Shown here one piece after another: positions 24,759 to 33,735 of a stretch of 64,000 nucleotides of DNA. The notes beneath the pieces are model-generated. The model had not been told where the DNA came from. It was given only the letters and a program-made list of their open reading frames with translations, and made no database searches. Source of the DNA: Kitasatospora purpeofusca (lineage in GTDB: Bacteria > Actinomycetota > Actinomycetes > Streptomycetales > Streptomycetaceae); NCBI RefSeq assembly GCF_000718025.1, contig NZ_JODS01000018.1, positions 124,001 to 188,000 of the forward strand, in the 5' to 3' direction. Positions within the stretch are counted from its first letter, which is position 1. Each line of letters begins with the position of its first letter. The position numbers and the translations under genes are program-made.

Positions 24759-25535
24759 TCAGCGGGCCGGGCAGGCGCCGTTGAGGATGTCCTGCTCCAG
24801 CGTCCGCAGCTCCGGCCCCGGCTCCAGGCCCAGCTCCTCGACCAGCTGGGCGCGCAGGGTGCGGTAGACGCCGAGCGCCTCCACGGTCCGCCCGGAGCTG
24901 TGCAGGGCCTGCATCAGCAGGGCGTGCAGATGCTCGCGGAACGGATGCGCGGAGACCAGTTCGAGCAGCTCGCCGACCAGGTCCCCGGAGCGGCCGAGGG
25001 CCAGTTCCAGGCGCACCCGCTCCTCGACCGCGCGCAGCCGGTTCTCCTCCAGCCGGCGGGCCCAGGACTCCAGCGCCGGGCAGTCCAGGCCCGCCATGGC
25101 GGGCCCGGTCCACCGGGCGAGGGCCTGCCGCAGGACGGCGGCGGCCTCGGGGAGGTGGCCGGCGGCGGCCCGCATCCGGGCGCGGGCGACCTCCTCGTTG
25201 AACAGCGTGGCGTCCAGCTCACCGGGCCCGAGTCGGAGCCGGTAGCCGTTCGGATGGGTCTCGATCACCGGTGGCGCGCCCGCGTCGGCGAACACGCGGC
25301 GCAGCTGCGAGACGCAGATCCGGATCTGCGTCCGGGCGCTGGCCGGTGGGGCGGCGCCCCACAGGTTGTCCACCAGCCGGTCCAGCGGGACGACCCAGTT
25401 GGGTGTCAGGGCGAGGGTCGCCAGCAGGAGTTGGCTGCGTCGTCCCCCGAGTGGTACCGGCCTTCCGTCGACGTCGACCTGGAGTGGTCCCAGGATATGC
25501 ACCAGCACAATACGGCCCCCGTTCGTCGCTCTCAC
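24759..25535 (-). CDS. SARP-type regulator (winged helix plus BTAD)
   Basis: A 258-residue protein with an OmpR-like winged helix (HILGPLQVDVDGRPVPLGGRRSQLLLATL, NLWGAAPPASARTQIRICVSQLRR) and a bacterial transcriptional activation domain (DATLFNEEVARARM, HPFREHLHALLMQALHSSGRTVEALGVYRTLRAQLVEELGLEPGPELRTLEQDIL). It is the short SARP form without an ATPase domain. It is convergent to the glycan operon and could activate it or a distant pathway. GTG 25535 and GTG 25508 are both usable. Confidence 0.92.
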   Translation of the reverse strand: MRATNGGRIVLVHILGPLQVDVDGRPVPLGGRRSQLLLATLALTPNWVVPLDRLVDNLWGAAPPASARTQIRICVSQLRRVFADAGAPPVIETHPNGYRLRLGPGELDATLFNEEVARARMRAAAGHLPEAAAVLRQALARWTGPAMAGLDCPALESWARRLEENRLRAVEERVRLELALGRSGDLVGELLELVSAHPFREHLHALLMQALHSSGRTVEALGVYRTLRAQLVEELGLEPGPELRTLEQDILNGACPAR

Positions 25536-25712
25536 CTGCGCCGAAATGGCGCCGCGGAAGCGGAGAAGACTCCGCCGTCCGGGCGCCGGATGGCAGCATG
25601 GTATAGACCTTTGAGGGTGTCAAGGGCACTTCAAGGCCGCCTGATGGCCGGATCGGACCCCGGTTCGGGCGCCCGCCTCCGCCGTCCGGGAACCCTCGTG
25701 ACTGACGAACCG

Positions 25713-26159
25713 TCAGGAACTGTCGCTCAGCGCGTAGGTGCGGAAAGTGGCGAGCAGGGGCAGCACATCGGTCTTGCTCGGCTCCTCGGTGACGGCCCGC
25801 ATGGCGTCGATCACCGCGTGCGCGATCACCTTGACCACGCCCAGGTCGTCCCCGGCCGTCTCGCCCCAGGCGCGCAGCGTCCGGGTGAGCAGGGCGCTCA
25901 TCCGGGCGCCGATGTTGGAGCTCACCGCGTCGGTGAGTTCGGCGAGTTCCTCGTCGGTCATGCTCGACCGCAGGCCGAAGGCCAGCGCCATCAGCGTGTC
26001 GACGGCGTGCTCGCCGTAGCGCGCGACCAGTGCGGCGAGCGGCTGCTCGGTCGGCCCCCCGGCGGCCAGCGCGGCCAGGGCCTCGTCGTCGTCCTTCCAA
26101 GCCGCTTCGAGCGCGGCCAGGGCCCGCAGGGCCTCGTCCACCATCAGGCCATCCGTCAT
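25713..26159 (-). CDS. Small unknown helical protein
   Basis: A 148-residue, mostly helical, acidic protein from ATG 26159 (an in-frame start at 26216 would add 19 unconserved residues). It contains MVDEALRALAALEAAWKDDDEALAAL and SNIGARMSALLTRTL. No motif, membrane segment or family is recognised. It sits between a SARP gene and the bio operon, all on the minus strand, with gaps of 177 and 192 bases, so it is probably a single transcription unit. Confidence 0.65.
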   Translation of the reverse strand: MTDGLMVDEALRALAALEAAWKDDDEALAALAAGGPTEQPLAALVARYGEHAVDTLMALAFGLRSSMTDEELAELTDAVSSNIGARMSALLTRTLRAWGETAGDDLGVVKVIAHAVIDAMRAVTEEPSKTDVLPLLATFRTYALSDSS

Positions 26160-26351
26160 GCGGAGAACCGTATTGAGCGTCCGGGGGCCGGGGGCGGGGT
26201 CGGGCCGCGATCTCACCCGATCGAGCGAAAACGGTGCGGTTCCGCCACCGGGGGCGCAGGGGGCGTGGCGGTGCGCGGTGGTGGGCGGCGGTGCGTGCCC
26301 TGTCGCCCCCCGGTGACCGTCCCCGGTTCGGTCGGTCCCCGGCCCCCGGGT

Positions 26352-27278
26352 TCAGCCGGCCCCGTGCTCGGCGGTGAAGGCGGCGGCGTCCCAACTGCCG
26401 TGCAGCGCGGGCGCGAGCGCGGCGACCGCGAGCGCGGTGAAGTCCGCCGCCCGGCCCGCCCGTTCGGGCAGCGCGCCGAGCAGCGGCGCACCGGCGGCCG
26501 CCCGCGGCAGGTCGGCGAGGTTGCAGCGGTCGGCCAGCCCGGGGGAGTCCGGCCAGGCGCCGACCACCACGCCGAGCAGCGGCAGACCGCGCGCGGCCAG
26601 CGCCTCGGCCGTGAGCGCGGTGGTGTTCAGCGTGCCGAGACCGGCCGTCGCCACCAGCAGCACCTCGGCGGGCAGGCCGAGTTCACGCACCGCCCGGGCC
26701 TGGTCGGCCAGCGTCCGGCCCTGCTCGTCGTAGCGCACCAGCAGCCCGCCGGCGCCCTCGACCAGCACCAGGTCGTGCCGCTCGGCCAGGGCCGCGACCT
26801 CCTTCGCCACGTCCTCGGGCGCCAGGCACGGCAGGCCGGACCGGCGGGCCGCCGTGTCGGGCGCCAAGGGCTCGGGGTAGCGGGCGAGTTCGCGCAGGGT
26901 GAGGGCGTCCGGGGCCGGGGCCGCGGGCCCGGCCAGCCGGCGGACCTCCTCGGCGTCGCCCGGCTCCTCGGGGGCGACCCCGGTCTGGCCGGGCTTGAGC
27001 ACCGCGACCCGCAGACCGGCCCGCAGGGCGCTCGCCGTGACGGCCGCCGTGGTGACGGTCTTGCCGACCTCGGTGCCGGTCCCGGTGACGAAGACGACGC
27101 GTCCGCGCGTGGTGCCGTCCGTGCCGGTGCCAGTGCCGGTGCCGGTGCCCGTGTTCGTTCCAGTGCCAGGGCCGCTGCCCGCGTTCCCGCTCATGTCCCC
27201 GTCCGTGCCCATGCCCATACCCATGTTCTCGTTGCCGTTGCCGTTCCTGTCCGTCGTGTTCCCGGCCGCGGCGCTCAT
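26352..27278 (-). CDS. bioD: Dethiobiotin synthetase with repetitive N-terminal extension
   Basis: Catalyses ATP-dependent ring closure of 7,8-diaminopelargonate with CO2 to dethiobiotin. A 308-residue protein with the modified P-loop TGTGTEVGKTVTT, KPGQTGV and the VEGAGGLLV motif. About 58 residues precede the P-loop, rich in Gly, Thr, Asn and Met including a run of Thr-Gly dipeptides, encoded by hexanucleotide slippage repeats; typical BioD begins nearly at the P-loop, so the true start may be internal. The first ATG overlaps the bioA stop as ATGA. Confidence 0.92.
   Translation of the reverse strand: MSAAAGNTTDRNGNGNENMGMGMGTDGDMSGNAGSGPGTGTNTGTGTGTGTGTDGTTRGRVVFVTGTGTEVGKTVTTAAVTASALRAGLRVAVLKPGQTGVAPEEPGDAEEVRRLAGPAAPAPDALTLRELARYPEPLAPDTAARRSGLPCLAPEDVAKEVAALAERHDLVLVEGAGGLLVRYDEQGRTLADQARAVRELGLPAEVLLVATAGLGTLNTTALTAEALAARGLPLLGVVVGAWPDSPGLADRCNLADLPRAAAGAPLLGALPERAGRAADFTALAVAALAPALHGSWDAAAFTAEHGAG
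27120..27240. repeat. Hexanucleotide slippage repeats in bioD 5' end
   Basis: On the plus strand GTGCCG/GTGCCA/GTGCCC units follow one another between about 27120 and 27190, then CCCATG-type units to about 27235. They encode Gly-Thr dipeptides and a Met-Gly-rich stretch before the BioD P-loop. Length variation by slippage would stay in frame. Confidence 0.7.
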
Positions 27279-28579
27279 CCGGCGGCGGCCGCCGCGGTGA
27301 CGGCCCGGGCGATCCGCGCCACGTCCTCGTCGCCGGTGATGTACGGCGGCATGGTGTAGACGAGGTCCCGGAACGGGCGCAGCCAGACGCCCTCGCGCGC
27401 GGCGGCCTCGGTCGCCGCCGCCATGTCCACCGGGTGGTCCAACTGCACGACGCCGATCGCGCCGAGCACCCGGACGTCCTTGACGCCCGGCAGCGCGGCG
27501 GCGTCCGCCAGGCCCGCGGCCAGCCCGGTGCCGATCCGCTTCACCTCGGTCGCCCAGTCCTGCCCGAGCAGCAGGTCGATCGAGGCGTTGGCGACCGCCG
27601 CCGCCAGCGGGTTGCCCATGAACGTCGGCCCGTGCGCCAGCACCGGCATCGCGCCGCGGCTGATGCCGTCCGCGATCTCCGCGGTGCACAGGGTGGCCGC
27701 CATGGTGAGGTAGCCACCCGTCAGCGCCTTGCCGAGGCACATCACGTCCGGGGCGACGCCCGCGTGGTCGGCGGCGAACAGCTCGCCGCTGCGGCCGAAG
27801 CCGGTGGCGATCTCGTCGAAGACGAGCAACACCCCGTGCCGGTCGCACAGTTCGCGCAGCATCCGGAGGTAGGCGGGGGAGTGGAAGCGCATCCCGCCGG
27901 CGCCCTGCACCACCGGTTCCACGATCACCGCCGCCAGTTCGCCCGCGTGGCGCTCCACCAGCTCCTCGAAGGCCCGGGCGTACGCGTCGTCGATCGGGGC
28001 GTCGAAGCCGGCCGGCGGCTCGTCCACGAACAGCTGCTGGGGCAGTACCCCGCCCCACAGCTGGTGCATGCCGCCCTCCGGGTCGCACACCGACATCGGG
28101 TGGAAGGTGTCCCCGTGGTAGCCGCCGCGCCAGGTGAGCAGCCGCCGCTTCTCCGGCCGGCCCACGGACTGCCAGTACTGCAGACACATCTTCATCGCGA
28201 CCTCGACGGCCACCGAGCCCGAGTCGGCGAGGAACACGTGCCGCAGCGGCTCCGGGGTGATCTCCACCAGGGTGGCCGCCAGCCGGACGGCGGGCTCGTG
28301 GGTGAGCCCGCCGAACATGACGTGGCTCATCCGCCCCAACTGCCCGCGCACCGCCTCGTCCAGCACCGGGTGCCCGTACCCGTGGATCGCCGCCCACCAG
28401 GACGACATGCCGTCGACCAGCTCGCGCCGCCCGCCCGCGACCGGTGCGGCCAGCCGCAGCCGGACGCCGGAGGCTGACTCCACCACGTACGGGGTGGCGG
28501 TGCCGGGCATCGGCCCGTACGGGTGCCAGACGTGCGCCCGGTCGAGCGCGAGCAGGGTGTCGGTGGACAGCTGGGTCAT
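27275..28579 (-). CDS. bioA: Adenosylmethionine-8-amino-7-oxononanoate aminotransferase
   Basis: Converts KAPA to 7,8-diaminopelargonate using SAM as amino donor. A 434-residue class III PLP enzyme with the BioA-specific start HVWHPYGPM, GMSSWWAAIHGYGHP, SGSVAVEVAMKM, the PLP-Asp in FDEIATGFGRSG and the lysine in LGKALTGGYL. It lies between bioB and bioD; the overlap with bioD indicates coupling. A hairpin upstream at 28608 may reduce read-through from bioB. Confidence 0.96.
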   Translation of the reverse strand: MTQLSTDTLLALDRAHVWHPYGPMPGTATPYVVESASGVRLRLAAPVAGGRRELVDGMSSWWAAIHGYGHPVLDEAVRGQLGRMSHVMFGGLTHEPAVRLAATLVEITPEPLRHVFLADSGSVAVEVAMKMCLQYWQSVGRPEKRRLLTWRGGYHGDTFHPMSVCDPEGGMHQLWGGVLPQQLFVDEPPAGFDAPIDDAYARAFEELVERHAGELAAVIVEPVVQGAGGMRFHSPAYLRMLRELCDRHGVLLVFDEIATGFGRSGELFAADHAGVAPDVMCLGKALTGGYLTMAATLCTAEIADGISRGAMPVLAHGPTFMGNPLAAAVANASIDLLLGQDWATEVKRIGTGLAAGLADAAALPGVKDVRVLGAIGVVQLDHPVDMAAATEAAAREGVWLRPFRDLVYTMPPYITGDEDVARIARAVTAAAAAG

Positions 28580-28607
28580 GAGGGGAGCACTTTCCGAGGG
28601 GTGCGGT

Positions 28608-28632
28608 CGGGGCCCGGCCGGACCGGGCCCCG
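28608..28632 (-). terminator. 10-bp hairpin between bioB and bioA
   Basis: CGGGGCCCGG (28608-28617) pairs exactly with CCGGGCCCCG (28623-28632) around a 5-base loop in the 72-base gap between bioB and bioA. It may act as a partial terminator or mRNA-stability element separating bioB from bioA-bioD output. Confidence 0.5.
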
Positions 28633-28651
28633 GACGGGGCGGGGCGGGGCG

Positions 28652-29950
28652 TCAGGCGTTGGGCGCCAGCTCGGTGCCGGCGCCGCGGCGGCGGACCCGC
28701 ACCAGGTCGGTGCGCACCTCGTCGGCGGCCCTGTCGGCGTCCTTGTCGTCGGCCGCGCCGACGGTCGCCGCCGGCACCGCGTGCCCGTGGCCGCCGCAGG
28801 GGCCGCAGCCGCCGCCCGTGCCGCAGCCACCGCCGACAGCGGCGTCCGCGCTCTCGCCCTCGCCCTCGCCGGACACGGCGCCCGTGCCGCAGCCACCGCC
28901 CGCGGAGCCACTGCCGCAACCGCCGGTGGCCGCCGCCGCGATGTCCGCCCGGTGCCGGGGCAGGGTGCTCTCGCCCATGCCCTCGACCTCGAAGCCGGCG
29001 TCCGCGATCATGTCGAGGTCGGTCTGCCCGGCCTGGCCCTCGCTGGTCAGGTAGTCGCCCAGGAAGATGGAGTTGGCGAGGTGCAGGCCCAGCGGCTGCA
29101 TGCTGCGCAGGTGCACCTCGCGGCCGCCGGCGATCCGCACCTCGGTGTCCGGGTTCACGAACCGCACCATGGCGAGGATCCGCAGGCAGCGCTGCGGCGA
29201 GAGGTTCCACTCCTTCGCCAGCGGCGTGCCCTCGAACGGGATCAGGAAGTTCACCGGCACCGAGTCGGAGCCCAGCTCGCGCAGCGCGAAGACCACGTCC
29301 ACCAGGTCCTCGTCGCTCTCGCCCATGCCCGCGATCAGGCCCGAGCAGGCCGACAGGCCCGCGCCGTGCGCCTTCTGCACGGTGTCCACCCGGTCCGCGT
29401 AGGTGTGGGTGGTGGTGATGTCGCCGTAGGTGCCCTCGGAGGTGTTCAGGTTGTGGTTGTAGGCGTCGACACCGGCCGCCTTCAGCCGCTCCGCCTGGTT
29501 GTCGGAGAGCAGACCGAGGCAGGCGCAGATCTCCACCGCCGGGTCGGCGTCCTTGATGGCCGCGACGGTGTCGGTCACCCGGTCGATGTCACGGTCCGTC
29601 GGACCGCGGCCGCTCGCCACCAGGCAGACCCGCTTGGCGCCGCCCGACACGCCGGCCTTCGCCGCCTCGGCGGCCTGGTCCGGCTTGAGCCAGGTGTACT
29701 TCAGGATCTCGGCCTTGGAGCCCAGCCGCTGCGAACAGTAGGAGCAGTCCTCCGGGCACAGCCCGCTCTTCAGGTTCACCAGGTAGTTGAGCTTGACCCG
29801 GCGGCCGAACCACCGCCGGCGCACCCGCCCGGCGGCCGCGACCACGTCGAGCAGCTCGTCGTCAGTGGTGGCGAGGACGGCGAGCGCCTCCTCGCGGGTG
29901 GGGGTCTCCCCACGCAGGCCCTTGGCGGTGAGGGTATCGAGCAGATCCAT
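28652..29950 (-). CDS. bioB: Biotin synthase with Cys/Gly-rich C-terminal extension
   Basis: Radical SAM enzyme inserting sulfur into dethiobiotin. The 432-residue protein carries the cluster motif CPEDCSYC (Cys65, Cys69, Cys72), NLNTSEGTYGDI and the second-cluster region ending near VHLRSMQPLGLHLANSIF. After the normal end near residue 330 there is a tail of about 100 residues with GGCG, GGGCGTG and GPCGGHGH segments and about eight Cys. ATG 29950 begins directly with the expected MDLLDTL. First gene of bioB-bioA-bioD. Confidence 0.95.
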   Translation of the reverse strand: MDLLDTLTAKGLRGETPTREEALAVLATTDDELLDVVAAAGRVRRRWFGRRVKLNYLVNLKSGLCPEDCSYCSQRLGSKAEILKYTWLKPDQAAEAAKAGVSGGAKRVCLVASGRGPTDRDIDRVTDTVAAIKDADPAVEICACLGLLSDNQAERLKAAGVDAYNHNLNTSEGTYGDITTTHTYADRVDTVQKAHGAGLSACSGLIAGMGESDEDLVDVVFALRELGSDSVPVNFLIPFEGTPLAKEWNLSPQRCLRILAMVRFVNPDTEVRIAGGREVHLRSMQPLGLHLANSIFLGDYLTSEGQAGQTDLDMIADAGFEVEGMGESTLPRHRADIAAAATGGCGSGSAGGGCGTGAVSGEGEGESADAAVGGGCGTGGGCGPCGGHGHAVPAATVGAADDKDADRAADEVRTDLVRVRRRGAGTELAPNA

Positions 29951-30198
29951 GCGCCTGATCCTGCCTGCTGGGCCGCGACGGACGCCAGAGGAAACCCACC
30001 AGAAGATCCCGGGGAGGATGTGCGAGTTGTCACAGTGTCGAAGCTCACGGTAGTGGTGCCGGTCACGTCGCCGGCGAGGGCCCCCGGCGGGCCTCCCGCG
30101 GACCGTCCCGACGGCTGCCCGGCCGCCTCTCCCACCGCCCCGGCCGCCGCCCCGCCCCCGTGATCTCCACCACTCGTGACCTGCATACAATCGGCCGC

Positions 30199-31095
30199 AT
30201 GACCACGCAGGGGGAGCGCGCCCCGTCATCGGCAGAATCACCGGCGGAGCGGCCGGCGTACGACGTGTCCGAACAGCCGGGCGGGGCCCACCGGCCCAGA
30301 CGCGTGACCGCCCGACGGGTCGTCGGCTGGATCACCGTCGCCGGCGTGGTCGCGGCCGGCGGCTGGATCGTCACCCGCCCCACGCCCGGCGACTACATAC
30401 CCGGGCTGGGCCCCTCCAGCAAGGAGGCGTCCAAGACCCCGCCGATTGTCGGCGACCCGCCGCAGCGCACCCTCGTCGACCCCGAGGCCCTCGACGTGGA
30501 GGCCTACTTCCCCGCCCAGCGGATCGTGGAGTCCGGCTCCTACAAGGGCAAGCGCTCCGGCGTGCGGCGCGGCGACAACTGCACCGAGGTGCTCCAGGAC
30601 CGCACCCTGGACCTGCTGCGCGAGGCCGGCTGCAAGGGCTACCTCGCGGTCAGCTTCACCGCCCAGGACCGGCCGGTGCTGAGCAGCGTCACCCTGCTGC
30701 GCTTCACCGACGCCGCGGTCGCGGCCCGCGCCGCCGAGGCGCTGCGCGCCAAGTCCGGCTCGGTCGCCTTCATCCTCCCGGACGCCTCCGCCGCGCCGGC
30801 GCTGGCGGCCGGAGCGGCCCGGCCCGCGATCGAGCCGCGCGTCGAACTCGTCGGCCACTACGTGACGGTGGCCAGTTCGCGGCCCGCCGAGATGTACCCC
30901 GGCGGCGTGGCCGCCCCCGCGGCCACCCCCGTCGTCCCCGGTGCCGGCACCGCCTCGCCCACCGTCGGCGCGTCCGTCCCCCCGGCGAGTCCGCTGCCGG
31001 TGCCCTCGGCGAGCACCCCCGGCCTCGACCAGCAGCTCGACGAGGCCACCCGGGCCGTCTCGCACAGCGCGGGCGCGCCGTTCGTCTGGATGTAG
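30199..31095 (+). CDS. Unknown single-span membrane protein
   Basis: A 298-residue protein: a short polar N-terminus, basic RPRRVTARR, one membrane helix (VVGWITVAGVVAAGGWIV), then an extracellular domain with two Cys (GDNCTEVLQ and EAGCKGYLAV) likely disulfide-linked, and a Pro/Ala/Ser-rich C-terminus. No enzyme motif is visible. A -10-like TACAAT lies 9-14 bases before the ATG at 30199. Divergent from bioB and convergent with the helicase gene, whose open frame runs antisense through it. Confidence 0.75.
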   Translation: MTTQGERAPSSAESPAERPAYDVSEQPGGAHRPRRVTARRVVGWITVAGVVAAGGWIVTRPTPGDYIPGLGPSSKEASKTPPIVGDPPQRTLVDPEALDVEAYFPAQRIVESGSYKGKRSGVRRGDNCTEVLQDRTLDLLREAGCKGYLAVSFTAQDRPVLSSVTLLRFTDAAVAARAAEALRAKSGSVAFILPDASAAPALAAGAARPAIEPRVELVGHYVTVASSRPAEMYPGGVAAPAATPVVPGAGTASPTVGASVPPASPLPVPSASTPGLDQQLDEATRAVSHSAGAPFVWM

Positions 31096-31146
31096 CGGCA
31101 CGGACCGGACGGGGGAGGGGCGGGGCGCGGCCCGGCCCCCCCCCCG

Positions 31147-33582
31147 TTCACCCACCCGGCCCCAGTCGTGGTCGCCCTCCGGGTCGTCGAAGATCTGCCG
31201 CACCCGCCAGGCCGAGTCCTCCTCCTCGATGATCAGCATCTTCGGGCCGCGCGCGTTCGGACCGGTGCTCAGGTCGTCGTACTCGTCCCAGTAGCCGTCC
31301 ATGGCGTCCGCCCAGCGGTCCGCGTCCCAGCCGTACTCGCCGTCCAGCGCGGCCAGTTCGTCGTAGTGCTCCAGTGCGCACAGCTCGACCCGGCGGAACA
31401 TCTCGTTGCGCACCAGCACCCGGAACGCCCGCGCGTTCGCCGTCACCGGCGCCGGCTTGTCGTCCAGCACCACCTCGGCCGTCTGCGGTCCGGTCGGGTT
31501 GGCCAGCTGCTCCCACTCGTCCAGCAGGCTGGAGTCGACCTGGCGGACCAGCTCGCCCAGCCAGGCGATGATGTCCTTGAGGTCGTCGGTCTTCACGTCC
31601 TCGGGGACGGTCTGCTCCAGCGCCTTGAACGCGCCGGCCAGGTAGCGCAGCACGATGCCCTCGGTGCGGGCCAGCTCGTAGAAGCCGACGTAGTCCGAGA
31701 AGGTCATCGCCCGCTCGTAGAGGTCCCGCACCACCGACTTCGGCTGGAGCTGGTGGTCGCCGATCCACGGGTGCGCCCGCTGGTACACCTCGTAGGCGTG
31801 GGTGAGCAGCTCCTCCAGCGGCTTCGGGTAGGTGATCTCCTGGAGCCGCTCCATCCGCTCCTCGTACTCGATGCCGTCGCGCTTCATCTCGCCGATGGCC
31901 TCGCCGCGCGCCTTGTTCTGCTGCGAGGCGAGGATCTGCCGCGGGTCGTCGAGGGTCGCCTCGACCACCGACACCACGTCCATGGCGAAGGACGGCGAGG
32001 TCGGGTCGAGCAGCTCGAAGGCGGCCAGGGCGAAGGTGGACAGCGGCTGGTTGAGCGCGAAGTTCTCCTGGAGGTCCAGGGTGAGGCGCACGATCCGGCC
32101 CTCGGCGTCCGGCTCCGGCAGCCGTTCCACCACGCCGCCCTCCAGCAGCGAGCGGTAGATGGCGATCGCGGTGCGGATGTGCCGGCGCTGCGAGGCCCGG
32201 TCCTCGTGGTTGTCGGTGAGCAGCTTGCGCATCGCCTCGAAGGCGTTGCCCGGCCGCGCGATCACCGACAGCAGCATCGCGTGGGTCACCTTGAACCGGG
32301 AGACCAGCGGCTCCGGGTCGGCGGCGATCAGCTTCTGGAAGGTCTCCTCGGACCAGCCGACGAAGCCCTCCGGCGCCTTCTTGCGGACGATCTTCCGCTT
32401 CTTCTTGGGGTCGTCGCCCGCCTTGGCGACGGCCTTGTCGTTCTCGATGACGTGCTCGGGCGCCTGCGCCACGACCTGGCCCACCGTGTCGAACCCGGCC
32501 CGTCCGGCCCGTCCGGCGATCTGGTGGAACTCCCGGGCGCGCAGGATCCGCACCCGCTGCCCGTCGTACTTCGACAGCGCCGTGAACAGCACCGTGCGGA
32601 TCGGCACATTGACGCCCACGCCGAGCGTGTCCGTCCCGCAGATCACCTTCAGCAGACCCGCCTGGGCGAGCCGCTCGACCAGCCGCCGGTACTTCGGAAG
32701 CATGCCCGCGTGGTGCACACCGATCCCGTGCCGTACGAAACGCGAAAGATTGCGTCCGAACTTGGTGGTGAAGCGGAAATTCCCGATCAGCTCGGCGATG
32801 GCGTCCTTCTCCGCCTTCGAGCACATGTTGATGCTCATCAGCGACTGCGCGCGGTCCACCGCCTCCTTCTGGGTGAAGTGCACGACATACACCGGCGCCT
32901 GGCCGGTCTGCAGCAGCTCCTCCAGCGTGTCGTGCATGGTGGTACGGCGGTACTCGTAGAATAGCGGCACCGGACGCGTCGTGTTGCGCACCACCGTCGT
33001 CGGCCGGCCGGTGCGCCGGGTGAGGTCCTCCTCGAACCGCCGCACGTCGCCCAGCGTCGCCGACATCAGCAGGAACTGCGCCTGCGGCAGCTCCAGCAGC
33101 GGGATCTGCCAGGCCCAGCCGCGGTCCGGCTCCGCGTAGAAGTGGAACTCGTCCATGACCACCTGGCCGACATCGGCCCGGGTGCCGTCGCGCAGCGCGA
33201 TCTGCGCCAGCACCTCCGCCGTGCAGCAGATGATCGGCGCCGTCGGGTTCACCGAGGCGTCGCCCGTCATCATGCCGACCTGCTCGGTCCCGAACATCTT
33301 CACCAGGTCGAAGAACTTCTCCGACACCAGCGCCTTGATCGGCGCCGTGTAGAACGTCCGCTTCCCCTCCGCGAGCGCCGCGAAGTGCGCACCCGCCGCC
33401 ACCAGGCTCTTCCCCGAGCCCGTCGGCGTCGCCAGGATCACGTTGTTCCCCGACACCAGCTCGATCAGCGCCTCCTCCTGAGCCGGGTACAGCGAGATCC
33501 CGCGCTCCTCCGCCCAGGCGGCGAACGTCTCGTACAGCGCGTCGGGCGTGGCGGGCTTCGGCATCAGATCAAGGAGGGTCAC
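31147..33582 (-). CDS. Ski2/Mtr4-like DEAD-box RNA helicase (DUF3516 type), natural C-terminus missing
   Basis: Superfamily 2 helicase: Walker A ATPTGSGKSL (residues 51-60), DEFH (144-147), MSATLG and QIAGRAGRAGFD, then the C-terminal region typical of actinobacterial DUF3516 proteins. Such proteins unwind RNA, probably in decay. From GTG 33582 the recognisable protein ends near GDHDWGRVGE at 31147. Relatives I recall continue with about 25 more residues. Here that part is absent, a run of ten C lies at 31136-31145, and the frame has no stop until 30238, antisense to the 30199 gene. Start and core are secure; the end is not. Confidence 0.85.
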
Positions 33583-33735
33583 CGCCCCATCTTGCCTGCT
33601 CGCCGCCACCCCCGGCAAAGCCCGGGCGCACGAACGGGCGGGCCGGGCGACCGCGAGGGCAGCGCCCTCCGCCCGCCGACCGTGTGCCACGGCGCACATT
33701 GCCCGGGTCGCGCCGGGCGTGCCAGAGTGCCGGGC

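Noticed and set aside
31168..32964. 598-residue open frame antisense to the helicase gene
   Set aside because: It mirrors the helicase codons, is extremely Arg/Val/Leu/Gln-rich, and has no recognisable motif; the opposite strand has clear helicase motifs.
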